Shown here piece by piece: positions 34,614 to 44,761 of a stretch of 64,000 nucleotides of DNA. A program made the translations under genes and the position numbers. This DNA is from Alloscardovia omnicolens DSM 21503 (lineage in GTDB: Bacteria; Actinomycetota; Actinomycetes; Actinomycetales; Bifidobacteriaceae), in NCBI RefSeq assembly GCF_000420505.1, contig NZ_ATVB01000002.1, positions 62,001 to 126,000 of the forward strand, read 5' to 3'. The notes under the pieces were generated by a model. The model saw nothing but the letters and a program-made list of their open reading frames with translations, had not been told where the DNA came from and searched no databases. Numbering within the stretch: the first letter of the stretch is position 1; each line of letters opens with the position of its first letter.

Positions 34614-36560
34614 TCACTCAGCTTGCGTATTCATGCTAAGCTCATGCTCCGCACGAGCAATGCACATGGACTGCAAGGTTGCAGGACCCACCGCAGTAAT
34701 GTGGCGTGCGTGGGCAATGCAGAAAGCAACAAACCATGAGTCGGAGGAAACAGTCAGGTGCACTTTCTGTCCTTCACCGAAATCCTCAACCTTAGCGTCT
34801 GGAAGATTCAAAATAAATGGCAAATTCTTCTGCGCGGTCACAAAGACTGCTGGAGTACCATTTTCGAAACTCCACTCCCTCAGTTCTGCTAATGGAACAT
34901 CAGGAATATCAATGTCATGGCTTGGCTCCACGCTTTCCACGCGACCAATACGGGCTAAACGTAATGTTTGCCATTGAGCGGAAGCTTCGTTACGAATTGG
35001 TGTGTGGCGTGGTGAATCAGCATCATATGAACGAGTGCTTGGTTCTTTACGATCCTCGTCGCTTACGCCAGTCCATACAGCTGCGTAATACACGCCCTCA
35101 TCAACGTAAATCTGTGCAGGTGCAACAAGCTTATGGCGTGTGCGTCCGGCTCCATCAGTGTAATCCATATCGAGCAGTTTTCCACGCTCAATTGCATCAT
35201 GTACTACCTGATAGCTAGCTGGTTCAAGTTCATAGTCGGTCAAACTCAACCAAGCAGTAGAGTTCTGTGCAGCGTTATCGTTTTCTTCTTGCAAACGCTC
35301 AAACAAAACCTCAGCACTCTTACGGTAGCTTTCCGACATCAGCGGTGAATGAGCTAAATAGCTAACCGATGCTGTCAGCAAGCTCATATACTGAGCAGAA
35401 ACGCCTGCCAAACGTTCTAATCCTAAGGAATTAGTAGCGGCAACAATACCTTCTGACTCCAGCAAAGACCAGTCAATATCAAAGAACTGACTTCCTGCTA
35501 ACTCACCATCATCCGAAACGGTAGTTAAAGTGCCAATATCTTTGCGGATAATCTGAACGTTCTTCTTCTCCTCTTCTGGAGTATGCGGAACAGCAATAAA
35601 ACGTTCGGCCAACTCGCTGAGCAAATATTCTTCGCCTAAATGAGCAGATAAGAACAACATAAGACGCAAACGGCGGTCTACTTCCGAACCTGTTTGGAAG
35701 GAAGACCCCTTACGTTCCGACTTAGAATCGCCATCCTCATCCTCGTTCTGTTCTTCAAGCTTCTTGCGCAACTCGCTGACAGCAATCAAGTTCTCAGACT
35801 CAGCAGGAACGGTTACCTCTTCAAACGCTACTGCCGCATTCAAACGACGAACGAAAGCATCAACTGCTTCCTGAGGGCTGACGATAGTTGCACCAGGATG
35901 TTCTAAGACGTACGAAGCCAAATCATCAGAATCTGTATACGCAACGTTAATATTCTCTCCGTCCACCATAACGGTAGCTGTAAAACGGCGAGAATCTACA
36001 ACGCGCATGAGATTTTCAGGAATAGTTTGTGTGCCTAAACCAGGAGCTATCGAGTCTAAACCTAAACCAGGGGTCGGAGCTTGCGCAACATGAGGCTGAG
36101 TACGCGAAGCCTTGTGATTACGCTTATCTTCAGCCTTTTTTTCGTCCGACTTTGCAGACATAGCCAAAGAACGTGCCAAATAATTTGCTGCAGCTAAAAT
36201 AGGTAGCTCTTCAGCTTCAAAGTGCATGCGAGTTCGAGGTTCGTCACCCAACTGCAGACGGTAGGATGCAAAATCCTGTCCCTCTGACTTGGAGGAATAT
36301 TCAGGTTGACGAGATTCGATAGCAATGCCCATTGCGGTCAGCTTTGCGCGGTCACGTTGGAATTGCTTGGCAAAAGCTGCCTTCGCTGCTTGATCAGCTA
36401 ATTCACCGTACGAATCAGCATACGCTTTCACACGTTGCGCTATTTGACGGGAAGTTAGCCATTGCGGGAATGCAGAAGATAAAACTGCTAATACGTCAAG
36501 TTCGTGCTTGCCCCACTTATCAGAAAATCGTCGCCTACCGTGAGAAGATCCTTCAGCCAT
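34614..36560 (-). CDS. pafBC: Fused WYL-domain regulator, PafBC-like
   Basis: A 648-aa protein equivalent to PafB plus PafC joined end to end. Two winged-helix-type segments (about 15-100 and 285-370) each precede a WYL-type region; the second is clear (LDMDYTDGAGRTRHKLVAPAQIYVDEGVYYAAVW). A low-complexity charged linker lies between. PafBC in mycobacteria activates the LexA-independent DNA-damage response. No proteasome or pafA gene is nearby. The start is ATG at 36560 with GCGAGGG upstream and a TATAAT 40 bp upstream; a longer in-frame start at 36641 lies upstream of the promoter. Confidence 0.84.
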   Translation of the reverse strand: MAEGSSHGRRRFSDKWGKHELDVLAVLSSAFPQWLTSRQIAQRVKAYADSYGELADQAAKAAFAKQFQRDRAKLTAMGIAIESRQPEYSSKSEGQDFASYRLQLGDEPRTRMHFEAEELPILAAANYLARSLAMSAKSDEKKAEDKRNHKASRTQPHVAQAPTPGLGLDSIAPGLGTQTIPENLMRVVDSRRFTATVMVDGENINVAYTDSDDLASYVLEHPGATIVSPQEAVDAFVRRLNAAVAFEEVTVPAESENLIAVSELRKKLEEQNEDEDGDSKSERKGSSFQTGSEVDRRLRLMLFLSAHLGEEYLLSELAERFIAVPHTPEEEKKNVQIIRKDIGTLTTVSDDGELAGSQFFDIDWSLLESEGIVAATNSLGLERLAGVSAQYMSLLTASVSYLAHSPLMSESYRKSAEVLFERLQEENDNAAQNSTAWLSLTDYELEPASYQVVHDAIERGKLLDMDYTDGAGRTRHKLVAPAQIYVDEGVYYAAVWTGVSDEDRKEPSTRSYDADSPRHTPIRNEASAQWQTLRLARIGRVESVEPSHDIDIPDVPLAELREWSFENGTPAVFVTAQKNLPFILNLPDAKVEDFGEGQKVHLTVSSDSWFVAFCIAHARHITAVGPATLQSMCIARAEHELSMNTQAE

Positions 36561-36599
36561 CAGCCCTCGCGTTAATTTAAGTTGTTTATAACTCCGTCT

Positions 36600-36605
36600 A
36601 TTATA
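36600..36605 (-). promoter_or_regulatory. -10 element of the pafBC-helY-rbpA unit
   Basis: TATAAT on the minus strand, giving a start near 36593 and a leader of about 30 nt before the ATG at 36560. The -35 region (GTGCAT at 17-bp spacing) is poor, which would fit an activated promoter. Confidence 0.5.
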
Positions 36606-36645
36606 GAGTACTTTTCTTGAAAATGCACCTTTACTGGACATTTTG

Positions 36646-36665
36646 GCGAATTGCGAAAAATTCGC
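36646..36665. promoter_or_regulatory. Inverted repeat upstream of pafBC promoter
   Basis: GCGAATT and AATTCGC with a 6-bp spacer, centred about 62 bp upstream of the predicted transcription start. The position suits an activator site, but no known consensus is matched. Confidence 0.3.
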
Positions 36666-37124
36666 GCTTAGTTCAGCTGATTTTTTAGGTATTTTCGTTC
36701 AGTAATAAAACAGCGATACTGCTGAAAATACTTGATTATAGCGGTTTTCCTGCGTGTGCGTATGGAGTATGCCGCGCGTATATACCGAAACTATTTTTAT
36801 CTTTAGGTATCGCAACTTGAGATGTGTATGATGACTGACTTCTTATGAATGTTAACGCTATATTGCAAGCATGAAAGTTGTAGACGTTGAGTTGTGATAT
36901 CGATTGTCCGTTCGGATTCGAGCGGGAAAAGACAACAGACGCAGGCTGATTTGTTCGCACAGTAATCTTGTTAGATTTTGTACACTAGGTCTTGGTAAGG
37001 CGTTGAATTTTGTTACACGCGTAATCCGAGAAATCCTTATACCAAAGTGCTCGTCAAACGCTGAAAGGTAGTTCCGCCACGAATTATATAGAGCGGTATA
37101 TTCTGATTCGTGTGTTTTATCTTT

Positions 37125-37301
37125 CATAACTATCCATAGCACTACTCGTTAAAGCAGTTTCACCACTCAAATCAGTGCTGGTAAAAGCTTTACCAGCACT
37201 GCTGCGCTCAGCTATGAACGATACAGCAGAAACGCACGCCCGCACACTAATCCGCACACTAATCCGCCAATCACAGTCTGCAAAACATGCACGGAAACCA
37301 G
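37125..37301. repeat. Dispersed intergenic repeat, copy B
   Basis: Homologous to 17685-17840. The core here is a full palindrome, CAGTGCTGGTAAA (37173-37185), AGC, and its exact reverse complement (37189-37201). Upstream, the CATAACTATC block sits 48 bp from the core exactly as in copy A. Downstream, a 12-bp unit CGCACACTAATC is tandemly duplicated (about 37241-37266), explaining most of the length difference. Confidence 0.7.
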
Positions 37302-37316
37302 CAACAAAAGAAGTCT

Positions 37317-37379
37317 GAGTGAACTGCCTCCTGTCGCTTGAACTTTATTTATCAGTTCAAAAAGGGAGACGGCTCACTC
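37317..37379 (-). terminator. Large hairpin after cmk-der
   Basis: Arms 37317-37331 and about 37364-37379 pair with few mismatches (GAGTGA with TCACTC at the base), and inside is a second TGAACT/AGTTCA stem. On the minus strand a T-rich stretch (CTTCTTTTGTTG) follows. Likely the terminator of the rluB-cmk-der unit. Confidence 0.5.
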
Positions 37380-37387
37380 ATTCACAC

Positions 37388-39571
37388 CTACTTACGCTTT
37401 TTCTTTTCACGCACATTCACAGAAATCTGTATTGGTGTTCCTTCGAAACCAAATTCGTCACGTAAGGAATGCTCAATAAAGCGACGATAGCTGTGATCTA
37501 AGAAGCCAGTAGTGAAAATCACGAAGCGTGGCGGACGGTTGGATGCCTGTGTAGCGAACAAAATACGTGGCTGCTTACCACCTCGCAAAGGATGCGGATG
37601 AGCTGCCTGAACCTGGCCAAGGAAAGAGTTCAAACGTCCAGTAGATACGCGCTTATCCCAGTTTTCGAGAGCTGTATCCATCGCCAATTTCAAACGGTTC
37701 GTATGCCAACCGGTTAAAGCAGACAAATTCACACGCTGAGCCCAGGTCACACGATTAAACTCAGTCTTCCATAAGCGTTCGATGCGTTGACGACCAAAAT
37801 CATCCAACTTGTCCCACTTATTGAACACGAGCACAATAGCGCGTCCTGCATCTACTGCTTGGCTCATAACTTTCAGGTCTTGATCAGAAATTGGTTCAGA
37901 TACATCAAAAAGAACCAGAGCCAGTTCGGAACGCTCAATAGCAGCTTGCGTACGCAAGCTGGAATAGTAATCTGCTCCCGATTGTTTGTGCAGACGGCGC
38001 TTAATGCCTGCAGTATCGATGAACAGCCAATCTTGTCCACCAACATTCACAACTTCATCGACAGGATCGCGCGTAGTTCCGGCAATATCAGAAACAACAG
38101 CGCGGTTTTCGCCAGACAGTTGGTTAAGTAAGGACGACTTACCTACATTTGGACGACCTACCAGAGCAATGCGTCGCAAATGGGATGGAGTTAGCAGACC
38201 AGAGGTTTTCTCTGCTTGAGCCAACTTAGCGAGAGCAACATCGAGCAAATCACCCACGCCGCGACCATGCATAGCCGAAATAGGATACGGCTCTCCAAGT
38301 CCAAGGTTCCAGAACTCAGCAGCCTGATATTCAGACATCTGCGTATCAAGCTTATTAGCGGCTACAGTAACTGGCTTACCAGAAGCGCGCAGCATAGACA
38401 CAATACGTTCATCGCTAGCAGTTAAACCTACAGCACCATCAACAACAAGAACTACTGCATCTGCTAATTGCACAGCAATTTGGGCTTGAGATGCAATAGC
38501 AGAATCAATACCTTCTACATCTGCTTCCCAACCGCCTGTATCCACGAGTTGGAAGCGAGTTCCTGCCCATTCTGCTTCATAGGTAACGCGGTCACGTGTA
38601 ACGCCAGGGGTGTCTTCTACAATGGCGGCTCGACGACCTAAAATACGGTTGACTAAAGTAGATTTACCCACATTTGGGCGACCTACAATAGCTAAAACGC
38701 CAACCGTGTCGTCTTCCTCATCGTCTTGAGAAGCGTCGATAAAAGCATCGTCAGACAGGTATGCTTCATCGCCTTCTTCAAGTTCGTACTCATTCATCTG
38801 GTCAACATAGTTGCTAAACAACTGCTCATCTATAGCAGCATCAACCATATCAACAAGAACTTGCACGGTTTGGTCAAAACTCATATCTGAGTTATCAACT
38901 AAAGTAACGCCTTCTGCAGCTTCTTGGAATGATGTTACTTGTGCATCCTTAGCATCACGAGCAGCAACATTATCAGAAGCGACATTATCGAAAGCGAGAT
39001 CAGATGAATGCGTTGTGTTCTGTGCTTTCTGTGCATTTTGAGCATTACGGCGTGCCTGGCGAACATCTTCGCGTGCGGTCAGAAGCACACGCACATCAGC
39101 ATCAGGAGCTACAACGGTTGTAATGTCTCGTCCTTCAACAACAATGCCTGCACCATTCGAGAAACCTTGAGGATTTTCTTCCCCCGCAATGTAGGCGCGT
39201 TGAGCAGCAATCAGTACGTGACGGATAGGGATAATCGAGGAAATTGCTGACACATGTGAAGCAACCTGTGTTGAGCGAATTTCGTCACTAATATCTTGAC
39301 TATCACTGGTAACGCCGGGCACGTCGGGATCGAGTGAAATATCAAAATGATCTTCAGTAAAGAAGCGTGCTACTAATTCAGTTAAACGCTCCTCCTGCTC
39401 AGGGCTTGCAGAATCAAAATCAAGACTCTCCCCCTGGCTGAGGCACCACCATGCGGCAGCACGATACATGGCACCAGTATCTAAATAAGCGTATCCAAAA
39501 TGCTTAGCCACAGCACGAGATGTGCTGGACTTTCCCACGCCTGATGGACCATCAATCGCTACAGTAATCAT
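37388..39571 (-). CDS. cmk-der: Fused cytidylate kinase and Der GTPase
   Basis: A 727-aa bifunctional protein. Residues 1 to about 230 are cytidylate kinase (P-loop [20 protein letters not shown], and the [20 protein letters not shown]-binding region). An acidic linker follows (about 235-290). Residues 290-727 are the ribosome-assembly GTPase Der, with two G domains ([22 protein letters not shown]; and [23 protein letters not shown]) and a C-terminal KH-like domain. The fusion is known from bifidobacteria. The start ATG overlaps the rluB stop by 4 bp, so the two genes are coupled. Confidence 0.94.
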   Translation of the reverse strand: MITVAIDGPSGVGKSSTSRAVAKHFGYAYLDTGAMYRAAAWWCLSQGESLDFDSASPEQEERLTELVARFFTEDHFDISLDPDVPGVTSDSQDISDEIRSTQVASHVSAISSIIPIRHVLIAAQRAYIAGEENPQGFSNGAGIVVEGRDITTVVAPDADVRVLLTAREDVRQARRNAQNAQKAQNTTHSSDLAFDNVASDNVAARDAKDAQVTSFQEAAEGVTLVDNSDMSFDQTVQVLVDMVDAAIDEQLFSNYVDQMNEYELEEGDEAYLSDDAFIDASQDDEEDDTVGVLAIVGRPNVGKSTLVNRILGRRAAIVEDTPGVTRDRVTYEAEWAGTRFQLVDTGGWEADVEGIDSAIASQAQIAVQLADAVVLVVDGAVGLTASDERIVSMLRASGKPVTVAANKLDTQMSEYQAAEFWNLGLGEPYPISAMHGRGVGDLLDVALAKLAQAEKTSGLLTPSHLRRIALVGRPNVGKSSLLNQLSGENRAVVSDIAGTTRDPVDEVVNVGGQDWLFIDTAGIKRRLHKQSGADYYSSLRTQAAIERSELALVLFDVSEPISDQDLKVMSQAVDAGRAIVLVFNKWDKLDDFGRQRIERLWKTEFNRVTWAQRVNLSALTGWHTNRLKLAMDTALENWDKRVSTGRLNSFLGQVQAAHPHPLRGGKQPRILFATQASNRPPRFVIFTTGFLDHSYRRFIEHSLRDEFGFEGTPIQISVNVREKKKRK

Positions 39572-40341
39572 AGACCAACCGCCTTTGCGAGAGAATCTAC
39601 TTCAGTTTTAGACAAAATACGGTATGAACCTGCTTTGATTTCGCCCAGTTTGATTGGTCCAATCTGTGTGCGCACCAAACGTACAACGGGGAAACCAATA
39701 GAACCGAAAATTCGGCGCACAATACGGTTGCGTCCAGAGTGCAGAACAACACGCAACATAGAATACTCACGTGTTTGATCGAGAACTGTGCACTGGTCGA
39801 ACTTAATCCAACCGTCATCTAACTGAACGCCGGTACGTACTAAACGACGAGCAATATTTCCACCAATATGACCTTCTACCGTAACAATATAGGTTTTAGG
39901 AATTTCATATTTTGGATGCATAACATGCTGAGCAAGCTCACCGTCATCTGTCATAAGAATAAGACCTTCGGAATCATAATCCAAACGTCCCATATGGAAG
40001 ACGCGCTCATAGCCATCGCCAATAATATCGCGTAAGGTCCAGCGACCTTTCTTATCTTCCATAGCAGAAAGCACTTTCTTAGGCTTGTTCAGAGCTAAGG
40101 TAATGTGCTTATTTGATAAACGAATGTGGGAACCGTCAACACGAATCTCTTGCTTTTTTGGATCTACGCGTGTACCTAACTCGGTAATGAGCTGACCGTC
40201 AACTTCAACGCGACCGTCAGTAATCATAATTTCGCATTTACGGCGAGAGCCAAAACCTGCTTGAGCTAATACTTTTTGAAGACGGATTCCGGATTCGGAT
40301 TCTTCGTGTGCTTTTTTAGCACGGGAATATGGATGTGGCAT
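39568..40341 (-). CDS. rluB: 23S rRNA pseudouridine synthase RluB-like
   Basis: A 257-aa RsuA/RluB-family enzyme with an N-terminal S4 RNA-binding domain ([18 protein letters not shown]), then the catalytic domain with [17 protein letters not shown] (catalytic Asp) and [21 protein letters not shown]. It probably modifies helix 89/90 region uridines of 23S rRNA; target site inferred only from family. It is upstream of cmk-der with a 4-bp overlap; that order is common in Gram-positives. Divergent from the aquaporin gene. Confidence 0.92.
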   Translation of the reverse strand: MPHPYSRAKKAHEESESGIRLQKVLAQAGFGSRRKCEIMITDGRVEVDGQLITELGTRVDPKKQEIRVDGSHIRLSNKHITLALNKPKKVLSAMEDKKGRWTLRDIIGDGYERVFHMGRLDYDSEGLILMTDDGELAQHVMHPKYEIPKTYIVTVEGHIGGNIARRLVRTGVQLDDGWIKFDQCTVLDQTREYSMLRVVLHSGRNRIVRRIFGSIGFPVVRLVRTQIGPIKLGEIKAGSYRILSKTEVDSLAKAVGL

Positions 40342-40440
40342 CGTTCTCCCAACGTGGCCTAGAAGATTTTAATAACAAACATGTACATTATAGGTGGAGG
40401 GGTTGATAGGATAGCTACGTTCACTACAAGTGAGGTTTTT

Positions 40441-41406
40441 ATGACAGATAATTTAGTGTATACAACTCAAACGGAGAAACCATCTCACCGCTTGAGCAAT
40501 AATCTTTTAGTTCGTGTAGCAGCAGAATTCGTGGGAACTGCTGTTATTGCTTTTGCTATTTATGTAATCAGCTCTTGGGGAACTATGATTAATTCCAATT
40601 CGAGCCTGATTATGGTTGGCGTGGGTACTGGTTTAGCTTATGCTGCCGCAAGCTTAACCTTCGGTCGTGCAAGTGGCGGTCATTTTAATCCAGCTGTGAG
40701 TTTTGCTGGTATGTTGACTGGTGTTGTTACATGGCTGCAAGGTCTGCTCTATATCGTCGCTCAAGTTTTGGGTGCTTTAGCAGCTGCAGGTGTATGGCAT
40801 CTGCTCACTCCTGTGTCTCAGAATGCACCTCGCAAGATGTGGATGAGCATTGTTGTTAATGGTTTCGGCACGAACTCTACGTCTGCTACTTTGCTCGGTT
40901 CCAGCTCAGGCTTGAGCTTTGGTATTACCGCAGCTGTTGTTATGGAACTTGTGTTTACGATTGTTGTGATTACTGCTTTCTACACCACTGTTCGCCCTAA
41001 CGGTTCTGCACACAAGAATCATGCTTTTGCTCTTGCTGCTGCTTATGGCGTGAGTGCTATGGCTTTGTATTTGGTCGACGGTGTGGGATTAAATCCTGCT
41101 CGTTCTACAGGTATTGCTGTGGTAGGTTCTTTTGATGGTTTGACTACGAACCCATTACAGCAGTTATGGGTATTTTGGATTGTTCCTTTGGTTGCTGCTG
41201 CTGTGGTTGCTTTTGGTTTGATTATTCGTGATTCTGTTCAGGCTCAGCGCGCTGAAACTGAGGCTGCTGTTGCTGCTTTACGTTTAGAACAGGAAGCTGC
41301 TGCAGCTGCTGATGACGGTGATGATGAGGCAACAGATGAGGATGCAGAAGAATCCTTACCTGAGGTCATTGTTGAAACTGAAGAGCCAAACGCTGAGAAA
41401 GAATAA
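40441..41406 (+). CDS. Aquaporin/MIP-family channel
   Basis: A 321-aa channel protein with six membrane segments and both NPA boxes: SGGHFNPAVSFAG near residue 85 and VGLNPARSTG near residue 219 (the Arg after NPA is the selectivity-filter Arg). The spacing and filter look AqpZ-like rather than GlpF-like, but water versus small-solute specificity cannot be settled. A C-terminal tail of about 50 residues is very acidic (Asp/Glu-rich, beginning ADDGDDEATDEDAEE). The start ATG has GTGAGG upstream. It ends in a 26-bp perfect hairpin. Confidence 0.92.
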   Translation: MTDNLVYTTQTEKPSHRLSNNLLVRVAAEFVGTAVIAFAIYVISSWGTMINSNSSLIMVGVGTGLAYAAASLTFGRASGGHFNPAVSFAGMLTGVVTWLQGLLYIVAQVLGALAAAGVWHLLTPVSQNAPRKMWMSIVVNGFGTNSTSATLLGSSSGLSFGITAAVVMELVFTIVVITAFYTTVRPNGSAHKNHAFALAAAYGVSAMALYLVDGVGLNPARSTGIAVVGSFDGLTTNPLQQLWVFWIVPLVAAAVVAFGLIIRDSVQAQRAETEAAVAALRLEQEAAAAADDGDDEATDEDAEESLPEVIVETEEPNAEKE

Positions 41407-41414
41407 CAATCTTT

Positions 41415-41470
41415 CTCTAATATAATTTTGCCCTATCGCTTTCAAGCGATAGGGCAAAATTATATTAGAG
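41415..41470. terminator. Bidirectional terminator, 26-bp perfect stem
   Basis: Arms 41415-41440 and 41445-41470 are exact reverse complements around a TTCA loop. A/T-rich ends give a T-run in both directions. It serves the aquaporin gene (+) and the DUF3017 gene (-), and its right arm includes the DUF3017 stop codon. Confidence 0.95.
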
Positions 41471-41734
41471 AGCCATAATGCTTATATACGTTCCTACTAA
41501 TCCTATGGATAAACCGAAACTAATAAAAGCATCGAAAGCTACGGAACGTATTTTCCATGGGGCTTTGTCACGGGCAAGAACACGCCACAGTCCCATGAGA
41601 AATGCAAAAGCTGCAAACAAGTAGGTTGCCCAGTCAACATGATCGAACCATGTGAAGATCACTGCGAGCACAATAACACTCAGAGTTATAGTACTTGGCC
41701 ATAACGGTTCAATATGATCCGGTGTGCGTTTCAT
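41465..41734 (-). CDS. DUF3017-type small membrane protein
   Basis: An 89-aa protein with three hydrophobic segments (about 13-30, 36-52, 68-87) and the loop GLWRVLARDKAPWKIRS. Actinobacterial DUF3017 proteins of this size and pattern are encoded near purH/folD, as here. Function unknown. The ATG at 41734 with AGGAG 7-10 bp upstream is preferred to a TTG at 41740, which is too close to that site. It is 15 bp downstream of purH. Confidence 0.78.
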   Translation of the reverse strand: MKRTPDHIEPLWPSTITLSVIVLAVIFTWFDHVDWATYLFAAFAFLMGLWRVLARDKAPWKIRSVAFDAFISFGLSIGLVGTYISIMAL

Positions 41735-41755
41735 GGGCAATCTCCTGTGTGCTTT

Positions 41756-43351
41756 TTAGTGGAAGAAGTGACGAGTGCCAGTAACGTACATGGTAATGCC
41801 GGCTTCTTGTGCAGCCTGGAATACTTCCTCATCACGAATAGAACCACCAGGATGAACGATTGCTTTAACGCCAGCATCGGTGAGAATCTTCATACCATCA
41901 GCAAATGGGAAGAATGCATCGGAAGCGGCAACAGCACCTTGAGTACGGTTTGCACCGTCAGCCAAAGTATTAGCACGGTCAACAGCCAAGTGAGAGGAAT
42001 CTACACGGTTCACCTGACCCATACCAATACCTACAGTTGCACCGTCATGCGCAATCAAAATAGCGTTTGACTTTACCGAACGTACAGCACGCCATGCGAA
42101 CTGCAAATCAGCAAGGGTTTGCTCATCTGCAGCTTCGCCTGCTACCAGTGTCCAGTTGGTTGGATTATCGCCTTCAGACTGGAAAATATCCATATCCTGT
42201 ACGAGCAAACCGCCATCAATCTGGCGAATCTGTGGATGAGACACAGGAGATACAGGAACTTTCAAAATGCGAAGATTCTTCTTCGTTTGCAAGAGTTCCA
42301 AAGCTTCAGGCTCATAATCTGGAGCAACAATAACCTCGGTGAAGATTGGCTTCACATTCTGTGCCATCTCGAGGCTGACTGTGGTATTAGCTGCGATGAC
42401 TCCGCCGTAAGCGCTCATAGGATCGCATGCATGAGCTTTCTTGTGTGCTTGGGCAACAGTGTCTCCAATAGCTAAACCACAAGGATTGGAATGCTTCACT
42501 ACGGCAACAGCAATCTGCTCTGGGAAATCCCACACACTGCGCCAAGCGGAATCTGCATCCACATAGTTGTTGTAGCTCATAGGCTTACCGCCGAGCTGCT
42601 CAGCATGAGCAAAATCACCGCTAGTTAATGGATCAACATAGAGAGATGCATTTTGGTGAGAGTTCTCGCCATAACGCAATACAGCAGCCTTATCCCATGT
42701 GCGGGAATAAGTAGCGAAGTCGCTCTTCTCCCCCATGCTTTCTGGCTTCGTCCACTGCTTGCTTGCCCACTCAATAATGGTGGAATCATAAGCTGCAGTG
42801 TGAGCGAAAGCCTTAGCTGCGAGATAACGACGCTCTTCGAGAGTGAATCCTTCACCGTTATCTACGCGCTCGGCGAGTAAAGCATAATCAGCTGGATCAG
42901 TAATAACTGCTACTGTTGCTGCATTTTTTGCTGAAGCGCGTACCATAGAAGGTCCGCCAATATCAATCTTTTCAATAATATCTGCTTCACCAGCACCGGA
43001 ACGTACGGTATCTGCGAATGGATAAAGATTAACAATAACCGCATCAAATGGCTCAACCTCAAGATTCTTCAGCTGAGCAACATGATCGGCATTAGTCATA
43101 TCTGCCAAAATTCCAGCATGAATACGTGGATGCAGAGTTTTTACGCGACCATCAAGGCATTCTGGGAAGCCTGTTACCTGTTCTGCTGAGGTAACATCTA
43201 CACCATAGCTTGCTAATGCTTGAGCTGTGGAACCTGTGGAGACCACAGCGGTTCCTGCTTTAACGAAGGCTTGAGCCAGAACTTCAAGACCTTCCTTGTG
43301 GTAGACGGAAACAAGCGCACGCTTAATTGGGCGTGAGGTGGTTTCACTCAT
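41756..43351 (-). CDS. purH: Bifunctional AICAR transformylase/IMP cyclohydrolase
   Basis: Last two steps of IMP synthesis, 531 aa. N-terminal IMP cyclohydrolase domain ([35 protein letters not shown]) and C-terminal transformylase with [40 protein letters not shown] and DAFFPFADG. The ATG at 43351 has GGAGGAC upstream; longer in-frame starts fall in the DUF6350 gene. It overlaps the end of that gene by 8 bp. Confidence 0.96.
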   Translation of the reverse strand: MSETTSRPIKRALVSVYHKEGLEVLAQAFVKAGTAVVSTGSTAQALASYGVDVTSAEQVTGFPECLDGRVKTLHPRIHAGILADMTNADHVAQLKNLEVEPFDAVIVNLYPFADTVRSGAGEADIIEKIDIGGPSMVRASAKNAATVAVITDPADYALLAERVDNGEGFTLEERRYLAAKAFAHTAAYDSTIIEWASKQWTKPESMGEKSDFATYSRTWDKAAVLRYGENSHQNASLYVDPLTSGDFAHAEQLGGKPMSYNNYVDADSAWRSVWDFPEQIAVAVVKHSNPCGLAIGDTVAQAHKKAHACDPMSAYGGVIAANTTVSLEMAQNVKPIFTEVIVAPDYEPEALELLQTKKNLRILKVPVSPVSHPQIRQIDGGLLVQDMDIFQSEGDNPTNWTLVAGEAADEQTLADLQFAWRAVRSVKSNAILIAHDGATVGIGMGQVNRVDSSHLAVDRANTLADGANRTQGAVAASDAFFPFADGMKILTDAGVKAIVHPGGSIRDEEVFQAAQEAGITMYVTGTRHFFH

Positions 43352-44759
43352 TATTGTCCTCCCGTGGGTGGTTGTGGATTGGGAAAATCTCAGAAGCATC
43401 CTCATCACCGAGGTCGCTGTTTTCAGTTTCGTCGTTGTCGTCTGTTGTCGCTGTATTTTCAGACGCATCAGTTGCAGTATGCTTACGGTCGGTTATATAT
43501 GTGAAAGCTGCTTGCAGTAAAGCAATCATTAAAGCAAGAAGCCATGCAACCATAAGCCCCCACTGCAGCGGACGACCAAAAGTGTTCATGCTTGCGCCTA
43601 TAGATAGTCCAACATGCGCAAGATTTTTATGACCTAAAGCGCCAGAAGAAGCCGGAATAAGCAGCATAACAACAGGAATAACAATAATAATACTGGTAAT
43701 AAAACTTCCAATAGGATAAAGAAAATCAATAAAGCTCGTTAAAGTGCGACGCTTTTTCAGCAATCGATATTCACGCGGACTATACAAAGAATACAAACCC
43801 AATTGAATAACGCACACAATAGGTACAAGGAGAATAGCGCGTTGAGCTATCTGCGTAGATACAGGTTCAGGCAGAACACCGAAAATTGGGATAGGAGGTA
43901 AATGAGAGGATTGACCAATCCACAAATTGAATTGCCCTAGTGTACCAATGGAAATAGTTGCTCCCAGCACCCAACCCAAAGCCCAAATAATCAGGTTAGG
44001 CAACCATGCAAGAGTAAAAATACTCGTCATAATTTGTGAGCCTATGCCCATATGAGTCATGGAGAAGACTTTAAGCATGGATTGATAACCTAATGCAATC
44101 CACATGATAAGCGTGACAATGCCTATAAGAGCATAAATCCACAGTATGCGGCAGGCAGTGCGCAATCCTAAGGCAATTGTTCTGCGCGTTGTTGCAGATA
44201 AATAGCGTTTGAGTTGCGTGGAACACCATGTGTATTCAGGTGATTCTTTAGATCGAGACCATAGATAAGCGATGAGTGCGATGCATGTGGGATACAAGAG
44301 CACTGCCCATAACGGTGAGGCAATGGACGAGCGTATATACAGCGCAACAAGAGCAATAATTGCTGTCCACGTGACTATGCTTGCGATGTTTCCTATAAGA
44401 GTATTAGCACGACGCAGTAATACACGACGAAAAACGCTGATACAGATTGCACTTAATCCCAAAGGAATAATAGACAAGACTAATGTATCTGTTTTTATGG
44501 CTATACCTTGAGACAGCACAATAATCATTGCAGTGAATGAGGAACTAATATCACTGAGATCTGTTCCCGCATCCATACCTGCTATAAGCAGGAATAACGC
44601 GGATGCGAGAAATACAAACAGCGCAAATAAGAAGAACGCTATGACCGCAGAAAGCATACCATAGACGATGCTTCGCATATGACTTCTTGCAGGTGCAGCA
44701 GATGGCGTAGCTGTATCTGCTGTGTAGTCCTGGGATGAAATCGTGCGGCCTTGTGGCAT
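43344..44759 (-). CDS. DUF6350/PerM-like polytopic membrane protein
   Basis: A 471-aa protein with about nine to ten hydrophobic helices, a short Ser/Thr-rich N-terminus and a long acidic, Asp/Glu-rich C-terminal tail. It lies between sucD and purH, the position of mycobacterial Rv0955/PerM, a membrane protein linked to cell division and persistence. Equivalence is inferred from position, length and topology. It starts 2 bp after the sucD stop and overlaps purH by 8 bp, so it is embedded in the operon. Confidence 0.75.
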   Translation of the reverse strand: MPQGRTISSQDYTADTATPSAAPARSHMRSIVYGMLSAVIAFFLFALFVFLASALFLLIAGMDAGTDLSDISSSFTAMIIVLSQGIAIKTDTLVLSIIPLGLSAICISVFRRVLLRRANTLIGNIASIVTWTAIIALVALYIRSSIASPLWAVLLYPTCIALIAYLWSRSKESPEYTWCSTQLKRYLSATTRRTIALGLRTACRILWIYALIGIVTLIMWIALGYQSMLKVFSMTHMGIGSQIMTSIFTLAWLPNLIIWALGWVLGATISIGTLGQFNLWIGQSSHLPPIPIFGVLPEPVSTQIAQRAILLVPIVCVIQLGLYSLYSPREYRLLKKRRTLTSFIDFLYPIGSFITSIIIVIPVVMLLIPASSGALGHKNLAHVGLSIGASMNTFGRPLQWGLMVAWLLALMIALLQAAFTYITDRKHTATDASENTATTDDNDETENSDLGDEDASEIFPIHNHPREDNNE

Positions 44760-44761
44760 AT

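Larger units (their letters stand above)
36666..37387. other. Gene-free region between pafBC and cmk-der
   Basis: About 720 bp. Short frames on the minus strand (74 and 94 codons) lack ribosome sites and run through the repeat, so I do not call them. The region contains copy B of the dispersed repeat and a long hairpin near the end of cmk-der. Confidence 0.6.

Noticed and set aside
36858-37142. 94-codon minus-strand frame in the pafBC-cmk gap
   Set aside because: Runs through the dispersed repeat, lacks a ribosome site, and has no recognisable domain.
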